Origin: Thioalbus denitrificans
GTDB taxonomy: Bacteria; Pseudomonadota; Gammaproteobacteria; DSM-26407
Length of the DNA: 64,000 nucleotides
Reading direction: 5' to 3'
NCBI RefSeq assembly: GCF_003337735.1
Contig: NZ_QPJY01000002.1
Coordinates: forward strand, 124,001-188,000
The notes under the pieces are model-generated. The model did no database searches and was not told the DNA's origin. It worked only from the letters and a program-made list of their open reading frames with translations. The translations under genes were made by a program, and so were the position numbers. Positions within the stretch are counted from its first letter, which is position 1. Each line of letters begins with the position of its first letter. Positions 26,298-40,353 of the stretch are shown here, in pieces.

Positions 26298-29200
26298 TCA
26301 GGCCGCCGCCGGCACCTCGCCGCCGCGCTCGGCGCTGTCGCGGACCGGGCGCATGGGATCGGCGCCGATGGTGCCGCGCAGGCTCTCCAGGTACTCGGGG
26401 CTCGCCACCCATTCCAGCCTCTCCCGTGCCTGTTCCAAACGTTCGGCAATCCGCAGGCGGGCGGCCACGTCGGCATGGCTCTCCTGGGCCAGGAACGTCT
26501 CCAGGCTCAGTACATGGCGCTGCCACAGCGCCTGGTCGCGGGCCTGCTTGGTCTCCAGCCGCTCGCGGTACCAGTCCGAGGCGAGCAGCGACTCGCGGGT
26601 GAACAGGGCGCGGATCTCCGGGTGGTGGACATCCTTTCCCCGGTAGTGCCCCTCGGCCATGATGTGCAGCAGTGCGCGCAGGGGCGGACAGGCCTCATCC
26701 ACGCTGCCGTCCTCGAGGTAGCGCCGGGCCACCCGCTGCTGGGCCTCCACGATGTTGTCCACGCCGTCGACGAAGGCGTCCAGATCCTGGGTCTCCGGGC
26801 GCAGGACGGACTCGTTGAAGACCGCCGTGGGACTGTCGAAGATCTTGCCCATGAAGCGGTGCACGAAACGGTCGGTGATGCGGTAGCCGAGCCGGCTGGC
26901 CGCCACCATGCGCCCCCGGTGCTCGAAATCCCGCACCGGCTCCAGGTAGCCGCGCTCGGTGAGCCAGGCGGGATCGCGTTCGCGCTCGGTGAGACGGCTC
27001 CAGATCTCCGGGATCAGCAGGCTGACGTCGTGGTCCACCCGCATGCGGGGACCGATGTGGCCGGCGGCGCTGGAGTAGCCGGCGTAGCCGGTGAGGATGT
27101 AGGAGACCAGGGCGTTGTTGAGGTCCGCCGTGGGGCGCAGGGCGTTGAAGGGCCCCTTGGTCAGGGCTCCCTCGCTGCCGGCGCCGGTGGTGGAGGGGGA
27201 CTTGCCCGTGAGGCTGCAGATGAAGTCCATGAACAGCTCGGGCAACTCCTGGTAGTGAATCGGGTTGTAGACCGCCAGCGGCCGGATGCCGGGCTGCGGC
27301 GGGTTGTTGCGCCGGCCGGTCAGCACCGCGTTCACCGGGTTGCAGACGGGCCGCTCGAGTGCGACGCGCCGGTGCAGGCGGATCCCCATCTCCGCCACGT
27401 AGCGGCGCACCGGGTCGGAGAGATCCGGGCGCAACTGCAGGTAGCGGGGGTTCTTGCTCGGCTTGCCGTCCACCAGCCGCGGGTGGGCGGAGGAGACCAC
27501 GTAGCCGGTGCCGGCGTCGTAGGCGCCGCGCAGCAGGTTCTGCATGGGCGGGGTGAAGGCCTGGAAGCCCACCACGTCCTCCACGATATCCGCCAGCGCC
27601 TCGCCGTGCAGGGGTTCGAAATTGGCGATGAAGTTGCCGTGCCGGGCCATGTCCGCCTCGGTCTGCTTGTCGAAGCCGGGGTGGATGGCCTCGTCGGGGC
27701 GCTGGAACAGCCGGAACTCGCAGTTGCTCACCAGCTTCACGCTGGGATGGCCGGCGGCGTTGGGCGAGCAGTTGCACAGCGCCTCGGTGGGCACCACCAC
27801 GGAGGCGCTGATGTCGTCCTCCATCTGCACTTTCTCCGCGGCGATGAAATCCTGGCGCACCTTGAACACCCGCCAGGCGCTGGAGCCCTCCAGGCCCACC
27901 CGCAGGTAGGAGCCCACCAGCTTGCGGCCGTTCATCTTCAGCTCGTGGCCGGGGCTGCCGTTCACCACGTCCACGGAGAGCCGCTCGCGCCAGCGGTCGC
28001 CCCACTCGGGGCGGTAGACGCGCTTGATGATGAAGGCGAGCGCCCGGATATGGTCGGGGATGGTTTCCAGCCAGGCGTTGTAGGCGTCGGTATTGGCGGG
28101 CGAGGGGGTGAGCAGCTTGATGACGGAGCCGAGGCTGCGCTCGGGGCTCAGCGGCTTGCGGCTCGGATCACGGTCCTCGTGGGCGAACTCGGGCTTTAGA
28201 CGGTCGCTGTAGTCGCGCTCGAAGATGGCCTCGACGATATCGAGATCCTCCTCCAGATCGCCCACGTAGAGGGAGCCGTAGATGACCGCGTCATCGATGG
28301 ACTTGGAGATCTCCGACTTGCCGCCGCCGGAGACGGTGCAGGGCTTGTGGCAGAAGGTGCCCTCGGGCTCGGTGCCCAGCAGCCGCCAGGAGGGCGCCCC
28401 CGGGTGCTTCTGCATCTCCACCCGGTAGCCGTTGGGCTGCATGTAGATGTGCCCGGGGCGCAGTTTGAGGGTCTGCTTCACGCCGTCCCGGTACCAGGTG
28501 ATGGTCTGGGCGTTGAGGTCCATGCGCAGGTCCTGGGGCACGTAGATGACCTGCGGGAAGCGCTTGTCAACCGCGTAGCCTTCGGGCTGGACGTCCATCA
28601 CCGGGGCGAACATCCCCGTCATCTCGTCGAAGCTGTAGCCGCTGGCGCGGGCGCGGCTGTCCACGCCGTACTCCTCGCCGTGGTTGCGGCGCACGAAGAC
28701 CAGCGCGCCGCCGGCATGCTCCTCCTCGGCCAGCCCGTAGAGGTTGGCGGCGAAGCTGATCTGGGTCTTCACCTCCTTCTTGCAGTAGCCGAAATAGTTG
28801 TCGGCCAGCAGGGTGACGATGACCCCGGAGGCGTCACGGGCGGTGATCTTGAAGGAGTTGCCGTCGTTGTAGCGCTCATCGGCCTCGCGCCAGCACATGC
28901 CGTCCGCGCGCTGGCGCTCGCTGGCCTCGTCCCAGTGGGGCAGGCCCAGCTCGCGCTTGGTGAAGCCGACCAGGTGGGGCGCGAGAATGACGCAGCCGGT
29001 GTGGCCGGTCCAGTGCTCCACGTCCAGGGCCGCGTCGTTGTCCGCCAGGTAGGGATTGCCGGCATTGCCGAAGATGCTCTCCACGAAATCCAGGTTGCTC
29101 ACCAGGCGGCCGGGAGCGAAGAAGCGGATCTCCATGCTCTTGGCCACATCGCGGCCGGGAATGGCGGGACAGACCAGCGGCCGGAGCAGAAGCGAGGCGA

Positions 29201-29840
29201 ACATGGCGGCCGGTTCCGGCTGGCCGGTGGCGAAGGGCAGATGCAGCAGTTCCTCCGGCGGGGACAGGGCCGCGGCGAGCAGGCGGGCGAAGACCGCCTT
29301 CGGCACCGCCTTCTTGTCGCCCGGGATGGGCAGGCCGTCCTCGGCCACGTGGAATGAGCCGGCAGTGGTGCGCCGGTCGCTGGCCGGGTTGTGCAGTACG
29401 CCCTGGCGCACCCGGTAACTGCTGAGGATGTCGGAGTTGAACGCGTCGCGGCCGAGGGGCAGGGAGAGCTCCCGCGCAACCCCGTGGCGGTCCAGCACGA
29501 TGGTGTTCCCCGGGAGGCGCGGCACCGCCCCCGGCCCCAGGTCACCGAGGTAGCGTTCCAGAAACGCCTGGATGCGGCGGTCGGGGGGGCAGAGGTAGTC
29601 GGAGAGCAGGCGGCTCTTCTCCCGGTAGCTCTGCAGCAGGCTGCGGGCGACGGAGAGGAATTCGGCATCCTCCTCGGCAGGGCAGATGGGTTGGCCGGAG
29701 GAGGCGAGCTTGAGGTTGATGTAGAGCTGCAGACGGCGCCGGCTCCAGCTCTCGTCCTCCTCCCCGGTCTTCAGTCCCAGGGCCTGTTCCAGGTCATCGA
29801 GGCCGGTCCAGTCGGTCAGCAGGCGGTTGTGATCGTGCAT
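26298..29840 (-). CDS. Probable pyrophosphate-type PEP carboxykinase (PPi-PEPCK)
   Basis: 1180 residues. Family knowledge: PPi-dependent PEP carboxykinases, known from Entamoeba and propionibacteria, are unusually long (about 1100-1200 residues) and unrelated in length to ATP- or GTP-forms. This protein has that length and a P-loop-like CTVSGGGKSEISKSI (about residue 510), within the phrase TFCHKPCTVSGGGKSEI. Other conserved-looking runs are NDGNSFKITARDASG and TGKSPSTTGAGSEGALTKGP. The enzyme would interconvert oxaloacetate and PEP using PPi/Pi. My assignment rests on recollection of the family, not on a search. It stands alone, 247 nt from the next gene. The weak AGAAGAA ribosome site supports the given start. 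Confidence 0.65.
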   Translation of the reverse strand: MHDHNRLLTDWTGLDDLEQALGLKTGEEDESWSRRRLQLYINLKLASSGQPICPAEEDAEFLSVARSLLQSYREKSRLLSDYLCPPDRRIQAFLERYLGDLGPGAVPRLPGNTIVLDRHGVARELSLPLGRDAFNSDILSSYRVRQGVLHNPASDRRTTAGSFHVAEDGLPIPGDKKAVPKAVFARLLAAALSPPEELLHLPFATGQPEPAAMFASLLLRPLVCPAIPGRDVAKSMEIRFFAPGRLVSNLDFVESIFGNAGNPYLADNDAALDVEHWTGHTGCVILAPHLVGFTKRELGLPHWDEASERQRADGMCWREADERYNDGNSFKITARDASGVIVTLLADNYFGYCKKEVKTQISFAANLYGLAEEEHAGGALVFVRRNHGEEYGVDSRARASGYSFDEMTGMFAPVMDVQPEGYAVDKRFPQVIYVPQDLRMDLNAQTITWYRDGVKQTLKLRPGHIYMQPNGYRVEMQKHPGAPSWRLLGTEPEGTFCHKPCTVSGGGKSEISKSIDDAVIYGSLYVGDLEEDLDIVEAIFERDYSDRLKPEFAHEDRDPSRKPLSPERSLGSVIKLLTPSPANTDAYNAWLETIPDHIRALAFIIKRVYRPEWGDRWRERLSVDVVNGSPGHELKMNGRKLVGSYLRVGLEGSSAWRVFKVRQDFIAAEKVQMEDDISASVVVPTEALCNCSPNAAGHPSVKLVSNCEFRLFQRPDEAIHPGFDKQTEADMARHGNFIANFEPLHGEALADIVEDVVGFQAFTPPMQNLLRGAYDAGTGYVVSSAHPRLVDGKPSKNPRYLQLRPDLSDPVRRYVAEMGIRLHRRVALERPVCNPVNAVLTGRRNNPPQPGIRPLAVYNPIHYQELPELFMDFICSLTGKSPSTTGAGSEGALTKGPFNALRPTADLNNALVSYILTGYAGYSSAAGHIGPRMRVDHDVSLLIPEIWSRLTERERDPAWLTERGYLEPVRDFEHRGRMVAASRLGYRITDRFVHRFMGKIFDSPTAVFNESVLRPETQDLDAFVDGVDNIVEAQQRVARRYLEDGSVDEACPPLRALLHIMAEGHYRGKDVHHPEIRALFTRESLLASDWYRERLETKQARDQALWQRHVLSLETFLAQESHADVAARLRIAERLEQARERLEWVASPEYLESLRGTIGADPMRPVRDSAERGGEVPAAA

Positions 29841-30087
29841 GGCGTCTCGGTTCTTCTCGCGCGGGTCCCGTTTTTTGAGCGTGCCATGTTAATGCCCTCG
29901 GATGGGGATGGCTTGCCGCACTGCAACAGATACGCGGGCGGCAGCTGCGGTTCGGTGCCGCAGGCGCGGCGCTGATCCCGGCCCCGGCCGGCGGACCATT
30001 CCAAACCGGTTGATGGAATGATGGAAATCCGGCCGGCGCCCCCGGTCGTGCCGGGGACGCCGGGACGCTTGCCGCAACTCCCCGGGC

Positions 30088-30957
30088 TCAGCGCCTGAGG
30101 TAGCTGAAGCTCGGGTTCGGGCGGCCCACGAAGCAGGAGTTGCGGAACTCGTGATGGCGGATGATGTTCAGCGCCTGCCGGGCCTCGGCCTCCTTGTTCT
30201 GGAAGTCGAAGATCCAGTGGCTGCCCTCGACGATCTTCCACCGTCCACCGATCTGCCGCACCTCGATGTTGCCCGGGTTGAAACCGACGCAATCCTCGCC
30301 GGGCATGGGGCCGGCCGGTGCGGCGCCGCCCGCCAGCAGGTAGGACAGGGAGGGATCGGGGCGACCCACGAAGCAGGACTGGTCGGCGCGATAGTGGCGG
30401 ATCACCCGCAGCGCCTGGCGGGCCTCGGCCTCGTTGCCGCCGAAGTCGAATACCCAGTGGCTGCCGTCCACGATCTTCCAGCGGCCGTTGATGCGGCTGA
30501 CCTGGGCGTTGCGCGGATCGAAGTTGACGCAGTCCTCCCGCGGCGCCATCGGAACCGGCCTGGGACGCATGCCCGGACGCGGTATCGGGGCGATGGCCAC
30601 CGGGGCGCCCTCGCGGGTCCAGCGCGAGCCGCCGAAACCGCCGGTCTTGCGCTCGGCGACCAACTCGTTGCCGCCGCGCTCGATGGACAGGTCCAGCCGC
30701 CCCTCGTTCATGGTGCGGCCCTTGGGCACATCGGCCCACTCGCCGCGTACGCGATCGCCGTGAATGCGGCCGTTGAAGACATTGGACCAGGAAGGGTTGG
30801 AACTGCCGCGTTCGCCGTACCAATAGAGCTGGTTGCCGACCTGGCGCAGGTAGTAGGTACCGCCGTCGTCACCCTTCCAGGTGCCGGTCAGGTCGGCGGC
30901 CACCGCTGCCGTCGCGGTGATCAGGGCAAGCAGCAGAGTGACAAGGATCCGTTGCAT
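30088..30957 (-). CDS. Secreted protein with a duplicated Cys-containing repeat
   Basis: 289 residues from MQRILVTLLLALITATAAVAAD, a clear signal peptide with GGAGGA upstream. An N-terminal beta domain (TGTWKGDDGGTYYLRQVGNQ) is followed by two near-identical modules of about 65 residues. Each runs from DCVxFxPxN through GRWKIVxGSHWxFDF and EAEARQAL to SCFVGRPxPSxSYL, with one Cys at each end. The two Cys probably form a disulfide in each module. The modules resemble a domain seen in other exported hypothetical proteins, but no function is known. The duplication looks recent. Confidence 0.75.
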   Translation of the reverse strand: MQRILVTLLLALITATAAVAADLTGTWKGDDGGTYYLRQVGNQLYWYGERGSSNPSWSNVFNGRIHGDRVRGEWADVPKGRTMNEGRLDLSIERGGNELVAERKTGGFGGSRWTREGAPVAIAPIPRPGMRPRPVPMAPREDCVNFDPRNAQVSRINGRWKIVDGSHWVFDFGGNEAEARQALRVIRHYRADQSCFVGRPDPSLSYLLAGGAAPAGPMPGEDCVGFNPGNIEVRQIGGRWKIVEGSHWIFDFQNKEAEARQALNIIRHHEFRNSCFVGRPNPSFSYLRR

Positions 30958-31139
30958 GGTGCTTCCTCCGTTCCCTGGGCGATGGATCATCCATTGCCCT
31001 GCAGGGTAAAGCTTAGATCGTATGGAGGCGGAGGTGGACGGAAAATTCAGGGGGATGAATGTCTGGTGGAAAAGGGGAACGTCTCCCGCGGGCGGCATTG
31101 CCGATGCCGCCCGCGGGATCCGGCCCGGAAAGCGGCAGT

Positions 31140-31259
31140 TCAGAGAATGCCGATGATCGCCAGGGTGAGAATGACGAAGTAGGTCGCCACCGCGGCGATG
31201 GTGAACTTGACGACGGTGCGATGTTCGGCGGGGCTGTCGAATAGGCTGCTGTCTGCCAT
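31140..31259 (-). CDS. 39-residue single-pass membrane peptide
   Basis: Short frame MADSSLFDSPAEHRTVVK followed by a 20-residue hydrophobic helix (FTIAAVATYFVILTLAIIGIL) at the very C-terminus. An AGGGAG lies 6-11 nt upstream of the ATG. A polar N-terminus with a C-terminal helix is the layout of tail-anchored or small regulatory membrane proteins. No family is recognised. It lies between the secreted repeat protein and lhr genes on the same strand. Confidence 0.6.
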   Translation of the reverse strand: MADSSLFDSPAEHRTVVKFTIAAVATYFVILTLAIIGIL

Positions 31260-31368
31260 GGAAGACTCCCTGTCAGGATTGGGTTTGCAGGTGGAAACCT
31301 AACGGGTGCGGGCATCGCCGCGCATTGATTAAACGCAATTAATGAAGCTGCCGGTTGCCGGTTGCCGG

Positions 31369-35805
<4,437 letters not shown>

Positions 35806-35869
35806 GGCCACAGATCGCCGGGGTCTGGCCGGGTTGTCAAGCCATGCTGCCGCGGGGACCCGAAAGTAA

Positions 35870-35891
35870 ACATACAAACATGTATGTATGT
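35870..35891. promoter_or_regulatory. TetR/AcrR-type operator
   Basis: Near-perfect inverted repeat: ACATACAAACA (35870-35880) pairs with TGTATGTATGT (35881-35891) with one mismatch per half-site. The string closely resembles known AcrR/TtgR-type operators with TACATACA half-sites. It lies 47 nt upstream of the tetR start and 65 nt from the lhr start, so it could control both directions. Confidence 0.75.
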
Positions 35892-35937
35892 ACTAGACTT
35901 ACTTGGTGTCAGGCTCAGGCAGGGGTATCAGTCCGTC

Positions 35938-36648
35938 ATGGCGCGAAAGACCCGAACGGAGGCCGATCGGACCCGCAGGGTGCTGCTCGATTCGGCCCTG
36001 GAGCTGTTCCGGCGCCAGGGGGTGGTCCACACCACTCTGAACCAGATTGCCGCGAACGCCGGCATGACCCGTGGGGCGGTCTACTGGCATTTCAGGAACA
36101 AGGAAGAGATCATCCTGGCGCTCTGGGCGCTCCACCTCTTCCCCCTGTCCCGTCACTACCGCGACTCGCTCCGGGCCCTCGATCCGGAACATCCCGCCCG
36201 CCATTTCCGGACCATTCTCTCCGCCGCCTTCAGCGATATCCTCGGCAGTCGCGAGTTGGGTCTGACCGTGCGCATCCTCCTGCGCTCGGTCGAGTTCAGC
36301 GAGCGGCAGACCGAACTGCAGCGGGTCTCCCTGGAGGAGCGCCAGTCACTCTACTGGGTCTTGGTGGGGGCGCTCGAGTACCTGCGTGGTCGTGGCTATG
36401 TCCGTACCGGCCTGCCGGTGGAGATTCTGGCGGGTGGGGTACTGAGCTACCTGCACGGCCTGCTGGACCTGAACCTGTCCGTCGACAGCCCGGTCTGCCT
36501 GGTGAATGACATTCCCCGCCTGCTCGACCTGTTTCTCGACGGCATACTGCGCCCGGAGCCGGAGGGCGGCGCCTCGGACCGCGCCCCGGTATCTCCGGAC
36601 GCGACAGTGGAATCCCCGAGTCATCCGCATGTGAGGAAGCGTCAATGA
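35938..36648 (+). CDS. TetR/AcrR-family repressor of the exporter operon
   Basis: 236 residues. The helix-turn-helix runs from TTLNQIAANAGMTRGAVYWH to FRNKEEI (about residues 33-62), almost the AcrR/TtgR form. The C-terminal domain is AcrR-like (TTRR-C family: SVEFSERQTELQ). It is the first gene of an operon and overlaps the next start by four nt (ATGA). Its likely operator lies just upstream. The likely signal is a hydrophobic toxic compound. Confidence 0.9.
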   Translation: MARKTRTEADRTRRVLLDSALELFRRQGVVHTTLNQIAANAGMTRGAVYWHFRNKEEIILALWALHLFPLSRHYRDSLRALDPEHPARHFRTILSAAFSDILGSRELGLTVRILLRSVEFSERQTELQRVSLEERQSLYWVLVGALEYLRGRGYVRTGLPVEILAGGVLSYLHGLLDLNLSVDSPVCLVNDIPRLLDLFLDGILRPEPEGGASDRAPVSPDATVESPSHPHVRKRQ

Positions 36649-37625
36649 ACTCCATCAAGCGCGTGGGCGTGCCGGTTGCCCTGGTCCTGGCCGCGGTGGG
36701 CGGCTGGAGCGTCTGGCAGAGCTATCGGGGCGACGGCCTGGAGGCGGGTTTCGCTTCCGGCAACGGCCGCATCGAAGCCACCGAGGTGGATATCGCGACC
36801 CGCCTGCCGGGGCGGCTCGACGGGGTGCTGGTGGAGGAGGGCGCCCTGGTGGAGGCGGGTCAGCTGGTGGCGCGCATGGACACCGACGAGTTGCAGGCCC
36901 AGCTCCGGGAGGCCAGCGCGGGTCTGCGCAAGGCCCGGGAAGGGGCACGCTACGCAGAGGCCATCGTGCGCCAGCGCCAGAGCGAGCTGACCTACGCCCG
37001 CGGCGAGTACGAACGTTCCCGTCGCCTCAGCGGGCAGGGGCACGTCTCGATCGAAAAGCTCGACCAGGATCGTACCCGGCTCGCTACCGCCGAGGCGGCG
37101 CTGGAAGCGGCCAACGTGCAGGTGGTTGAGGCGGATGCCGCCATCGAGGCGGCCCAGGCGGCGGTGGACCGCATCCAGTCCAATATCGATGACAGCGTAT
37201 TGACCACGCCCATCGCCGGGCGCGTGCTCTACCGGATTGCCGAGCCCGGGGAGGTGCTGGCCGCCGGCGGGCGGGTGGTGACGGTGCTCGATCTCACCGA
37301 CGTCTACATGACCATCTTCCTGCCCACCGCCCAGGCCGGTCTGGTCACCGTGGGCGGCGAGGCGCGCATCATCCTCGACGCCATTCCCCAGTACGTGATT
37401 CCCGCCCAGGTCAGCTTCGTGGATCCGCAGGCGCAGTTCACCCCGCGCGAGGTGGAGACGCGCAGCGAGCGCGAGAAGCTCATGTTCCGGGTGAAAGTGA
37501 AGATCGAGCCCCGCCTCCTCAAGGAGCGCGCGGAGCGGGTCAAGACCGGCATCCCGGGGGTTGCCTATGTACGTCTCGACCCGCAGGCGCCCTGGCCGGA
37601 GAGGCTGCGGACGAGGCTGCCGTGA
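36645..37625 (+). CDS. HlyD/YbhG-like membrane fusion protein
   Basis: 326 residues. One N-terminal membrane helix ([18 protein letters not shown]), then lipoyl-like half ([19 protein letters not shown]), a coiled-coil hairpin of about 120 residues, the second lipoyl half ([20 protein letters not shown]) and a beta-barrel. This is the periplasmic adaptor of a tripartite ABC exporter. It overlaps both neighbours, showing one operon: tetR, adaptor, fused ATPase-permease, permease. The outer-membrane TolC would be encoded elsewhere. Confidence 0.92.
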   Translation: MNSIKRVGVPVALVLAAVGGWSVWQSYRGDGLEAGFASGNGRIEATEVDIATRLPGRLDGVLVEEGALVEAGQLVARMDTDELQAQLREASAGLRKAREGARYAEAIVRQRQSELTYARGEYERSRRLSGQGHVSIEKLDQDRTRLATAEAALEAANVQVVEADAAIEAAQAAVDRIQSNIDDSVLTTPIAGRVLYRIAEPGEVLAAGGRVVTVLDLTDVYMTIFLPTAQAGLVTVGGEARIILDAIPQYVIPAQVSFVDPQAQFTPREVETRSEREKLMFRVKVKIEPRLLKERAERVKTGIPGVAYVRLDPQAPWPERLRTRLP

Positions 37626-40351
37626 TGAGCGCCCTTTCCGGCCCGGTGGTCCGGATCGAGCGGGTGGTTCACCACTACGGGGAGATCGCGGCGGTGGACG
37701 GCGTCTCCCTGACGATCCCCGCCGGCGGAATGGTGGGCCTCATCGGGCCTGACGGGGTGGGCAAGTCCACCCTGCTGGGCCTGATGGCCGGCGCCCGGCG
37801 TCTGCAGGCCGGCCGGGTGGAGGTACTCGGCGGCAACATGCGCGATGCCCGCTACCGCAGCCGGGTGGCGCCGCGCATCGCCTTCATGCCCCAGGGGCTC
37901 GGTCGCAACCTCTATCCCACCCTCTCGGTGGAGGAGAACGTGGCGTTCTTCGGCCGCCTGTTCGGGCAGGACCGCGCGGAGCGCCGGGCGCGCACCGCCG
38001 AGCTGCTGGAGAGCACCGGGCTCGCGCCCTTCGCCGGGCGTGCCGCCGGCAAGCTCTCGGGCGGCATGAAGCAGAAGCTGGGGCTCTGCTGCGCCCTCAT
38101 TCACGATCCGGACCTGCTCATCCTCGACGAGCCCACCACCGGCGTCGACCCCCTCTCGCGGCGCCAGTTCTGGGAGCTCATCGAGCGCCTGCGCCAGCGC
38201 CGCCCCGGCATGAGCGTGGTGGTGGCCACCGCCTACATGGAGGAGGCGGCGCGCTTCCAGTGGCTGGCGGCCATGGACGCGGGCCGCGTTCTGGCCACCG
38301 GCACGCCGGCGGAGCTGCTGGCACGCACCGGCGCCGACAACCTCGACACCGCCTTCATCCGTCTGCTCCCGGAGGAGAAGCGCGCCCGCCACCGGGAGCT
38401 GGTGGTGCCGCCGCGTCCCGGGAGCGACGGCCTGCCCGCCATCGAGGCGGAGGGACTCAGCCGCCGCTTCGGCGATTTCACCGCGGTGGACCGCGTGTGC
38501 TTCCGCATCGGCCGCGGCGAGATCTACGGCTTCCTCGGCTCCAACGGCTGCGGCAAGACCACCACCATGAAGATGCTCACCGGCCTGCTGCCGGCGAGCG
38601 AAGGGACGGCGCGCCTGTTCGGCCACGAGGTGGACGCCGGCGACATGGCCGTCCGCCGGCGGGTGGGCTACATGTCCCAGGGCTTCTCCCTCTACAGCGA
38701 GCTCACGGTGCGCCAGAACCTCGATCTGCACGCGCGCCTCTTCCACCTGGCGCCGGAGCGGGTGGGGCCGCGGGTGGCAGCGCTGGTGGAGACCTTCGGC
38801 CTCCGCGACTGCCTCGACGAGCTGGCGGCGGAGCTGCCGCTGGGCATCCGCCAGCGCCTGTCGCTGGCGGTGGCGGTGGTGCACGAGCCGGAGGTGCTGA
38901 TCCTCGACGAGCCCACCTCCGGCGTGGATCCGGTGGCCCGCGACGGCTTCTGGGAGCTGCTCATCAAGCTCTCCCGCGAGCAGGGAGTCACCATCTTCAT
39001 CTCCACCCACTTCATGAACGAGGGGGAGCGCTGCGACCGCATCTCCCTCATGCACGCCGGGCGGGTGCTGGCCAGCGACAGTCCGCAGGCGCTGGAGGCG
39101 CAGCGCGGTGCAGTGACCTTGGAGGAGGCGTTCATCCAGGTGCTCACGGAGGCTACGGGTGAGCCCGTCGCCGCCGCCACGGTGCCGCCCTCCACCACCT
39201 CGGCGCGTCCCGCTCGCGGCCTCCACCTGCCGCTGCGCCGGACCGTGGGCTATGCCTGGCGCGAGAGCCTGGAGCTGCTGCGCGATCCCATCCGGCTGGT
39301 GTTCGCGCTGGCGGGCTCGGTGTTTCTGATGCTCATCATGGGCTACGGCCTGACGATGGACGTGGAGGATCTGCACTTCGCGGTGCTCGACTACGACGGC
39401 ACCCCACAGAGCCGCGACTACGTGCAGAACATCGCCGGCTCCCGCTACTTCCTGGAGCAGCCGCCCCTGCGTGATTCCGCGGACATGGAGCGGCGTCTGC
39501 GCAGCGGGGAGCTCGCCCTGGCCATCGAGATTCCCCCCGGCTTCGGGCGTGACCTCAAACGGGGTCGGACCCCCGAACTGGGGGTTTGGGTGGACGGCTC
39601 CATGCCGTTCCGCGGTGAGACCGCCGGTGGCTATGTGGAGGGCATGCACTACCAGTACCTGAAGGATCTGGCCCGCCACAGCACCAGCGCCACCCGCACT
39701 GCCGGCATGGTGGCGCTGGAGATGCGCTATCGCTACAACCAGGACTACAAGAGCCTCTACGCCATGGTGCCGGCGATGCTTCCGCTGCTGCTGGCCTTCA
39801 TCCCGTCGATTCTGACGGCGCTGGCGGTGGTGCGTGAGAAGGAACTGGGCTCCATCACCAACTTCTACGTCACACCCGTGACCCGCATCGAGTTCCTGGT
39901 GGGCAAGCAGCTCCCCTACATCGCCGTGAGCATGGTGAGCTTTCTCGGGCTGGTCGCCCTGGCGCTGTGGGTGTTCCGGGTGCCCATCAAGGGGGACTTC
40001 GGTGCCCTGGCGCTCGGGGCGTTCCTCTACGTGAGTGCGACCACCGCCATCGGCCTGCTCATGTCCACCTTCACCCGCACCCAGATCGCGGCACTCGCCG
40101 GTGCCGCCATCGGCACCATCCTGCCGGCGGTGCAGTTCTCCGGTCTCGTCGATCCGGTGGCCTCCCTGGAAGGGGCGGGTTACTGGATTGGCCAGTTCTA
40201 CCCCACCACCTACTTCCTGGTGGTGAGCCGCGGTGTTTTCACCAAGGCGCTGGGGTTTTCGGCGCTCTCGGACCAGCTCGTGGCACTGGCGCTTTTCGCG
40301 CCGGTGCTGGTGGCGTTGAGCGCGCTGCTGCTGCGCAGACAGGAGCGGTGA
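37622..40351 (+). CDS. RbbA/YhhH-like fusion of two ABC ATPase domains and an ABC-2 permease
   Basis: 909 residues. Two ATP-binding cassettes are in tandem: first Walker [16 protein letters not shown] with signature [12 protein letters not shown] and [12 protein letters not shown]; second [15 protein letters not shown] with signature [13 protein letters not shown] and [12 protein letters not shown]. Residues about 540-909 form an ABC-2 permease with an N-terminal membrane helix, a large periplasmic loop and five more helices. The arrangement is that of RbbA/YhiH. The first ATPase P-loop has Asp (GPDGVGKS) where Asn or Ser is commoner. The start is GTG 37622 or ATG 37625, overlapping the adaptor stop. 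Confidence 0.92.
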   Translation: MMSALSGPVVRIERVVHHYGEIAAVDGVSLTIPAGGMVGLIGPDGVGKSTLLGLMAGARRLQAGRVEVLGGNMRDARYRSRVAPRIAFMPQGLGRNLYPTLSVEENVAFFGRLFGQDRAERRARTAELLESTGLAPFAGRAAGKLSGGMKQKLGLCCALIHDPDLLILDEPTTGVDPLSRRQFWELIERLRQRRPGMSVVVATAYMEEAARFQWLAAMDAGRVLATGTPAELLARTGADNLDTAFIRLLPEEKRARHRELVVPPRPGSDGLPAIEAEGLSRRFGDFTAVDRVCFRIGRGEIYGFLGSNGCGKTTTMKMLTGLLPASEGTARLFGHEVDAGDMAVRRRVGYMSQGFSLYSELTVRQNLDLHARLFHLAPERVGPRVAALVETFGLRDCLDELAAELPLGIRQRLSLAVAVVHEPEVLILDEPTSGVDPVARDGFWELLIKLSREQGVTIFISTHFMNEGERCDRISLMHAGRVLASDSPQALEAQRGAVTLEEAFIQVLTEATGEPVAAATVPPSTTSARPARGLHLPLRRTVGYAWRESLELLRDPIRLVFALAGSVFLMLIMGYGLTMDVEDLHFAVLDYDGTPQSRDYVQNIAGSRYFLEQPPLRDSADMERRLRSGELALAIEIPPGFGRDLKRGRTPELGVWVDGSMPFRGETAGGYVEGMHYQYLKDLARHSTSATRTAGMVALEMRYRYNQDYKSLYAMVPAMLPLLLAFIPSILTALAVVREKELGSITNFYVTPVTRIEFLVGKQLPYIAVSMVSFLGLVALALWVFRVPIKGDFGALALGAFLYVSATTAIGLLMSTFTRTQIAALAGAAIGTILPAVQFSGLVDPVASLEGAGYWIGQFYPTTYFLVVSRGVFTKALGFSALSDQLVALALFAPVLVALSALLLRRQER

Positions 40352-40353
40352 CC

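Noticed and set aside
37565-39679. 704-codon minus-strand frame opposite the ABC fusion gene
   Set aside because: Antisense to a strongly supported gene, with His/Gly/Ala-rich low-information sequence typical of GC-rich shadows.
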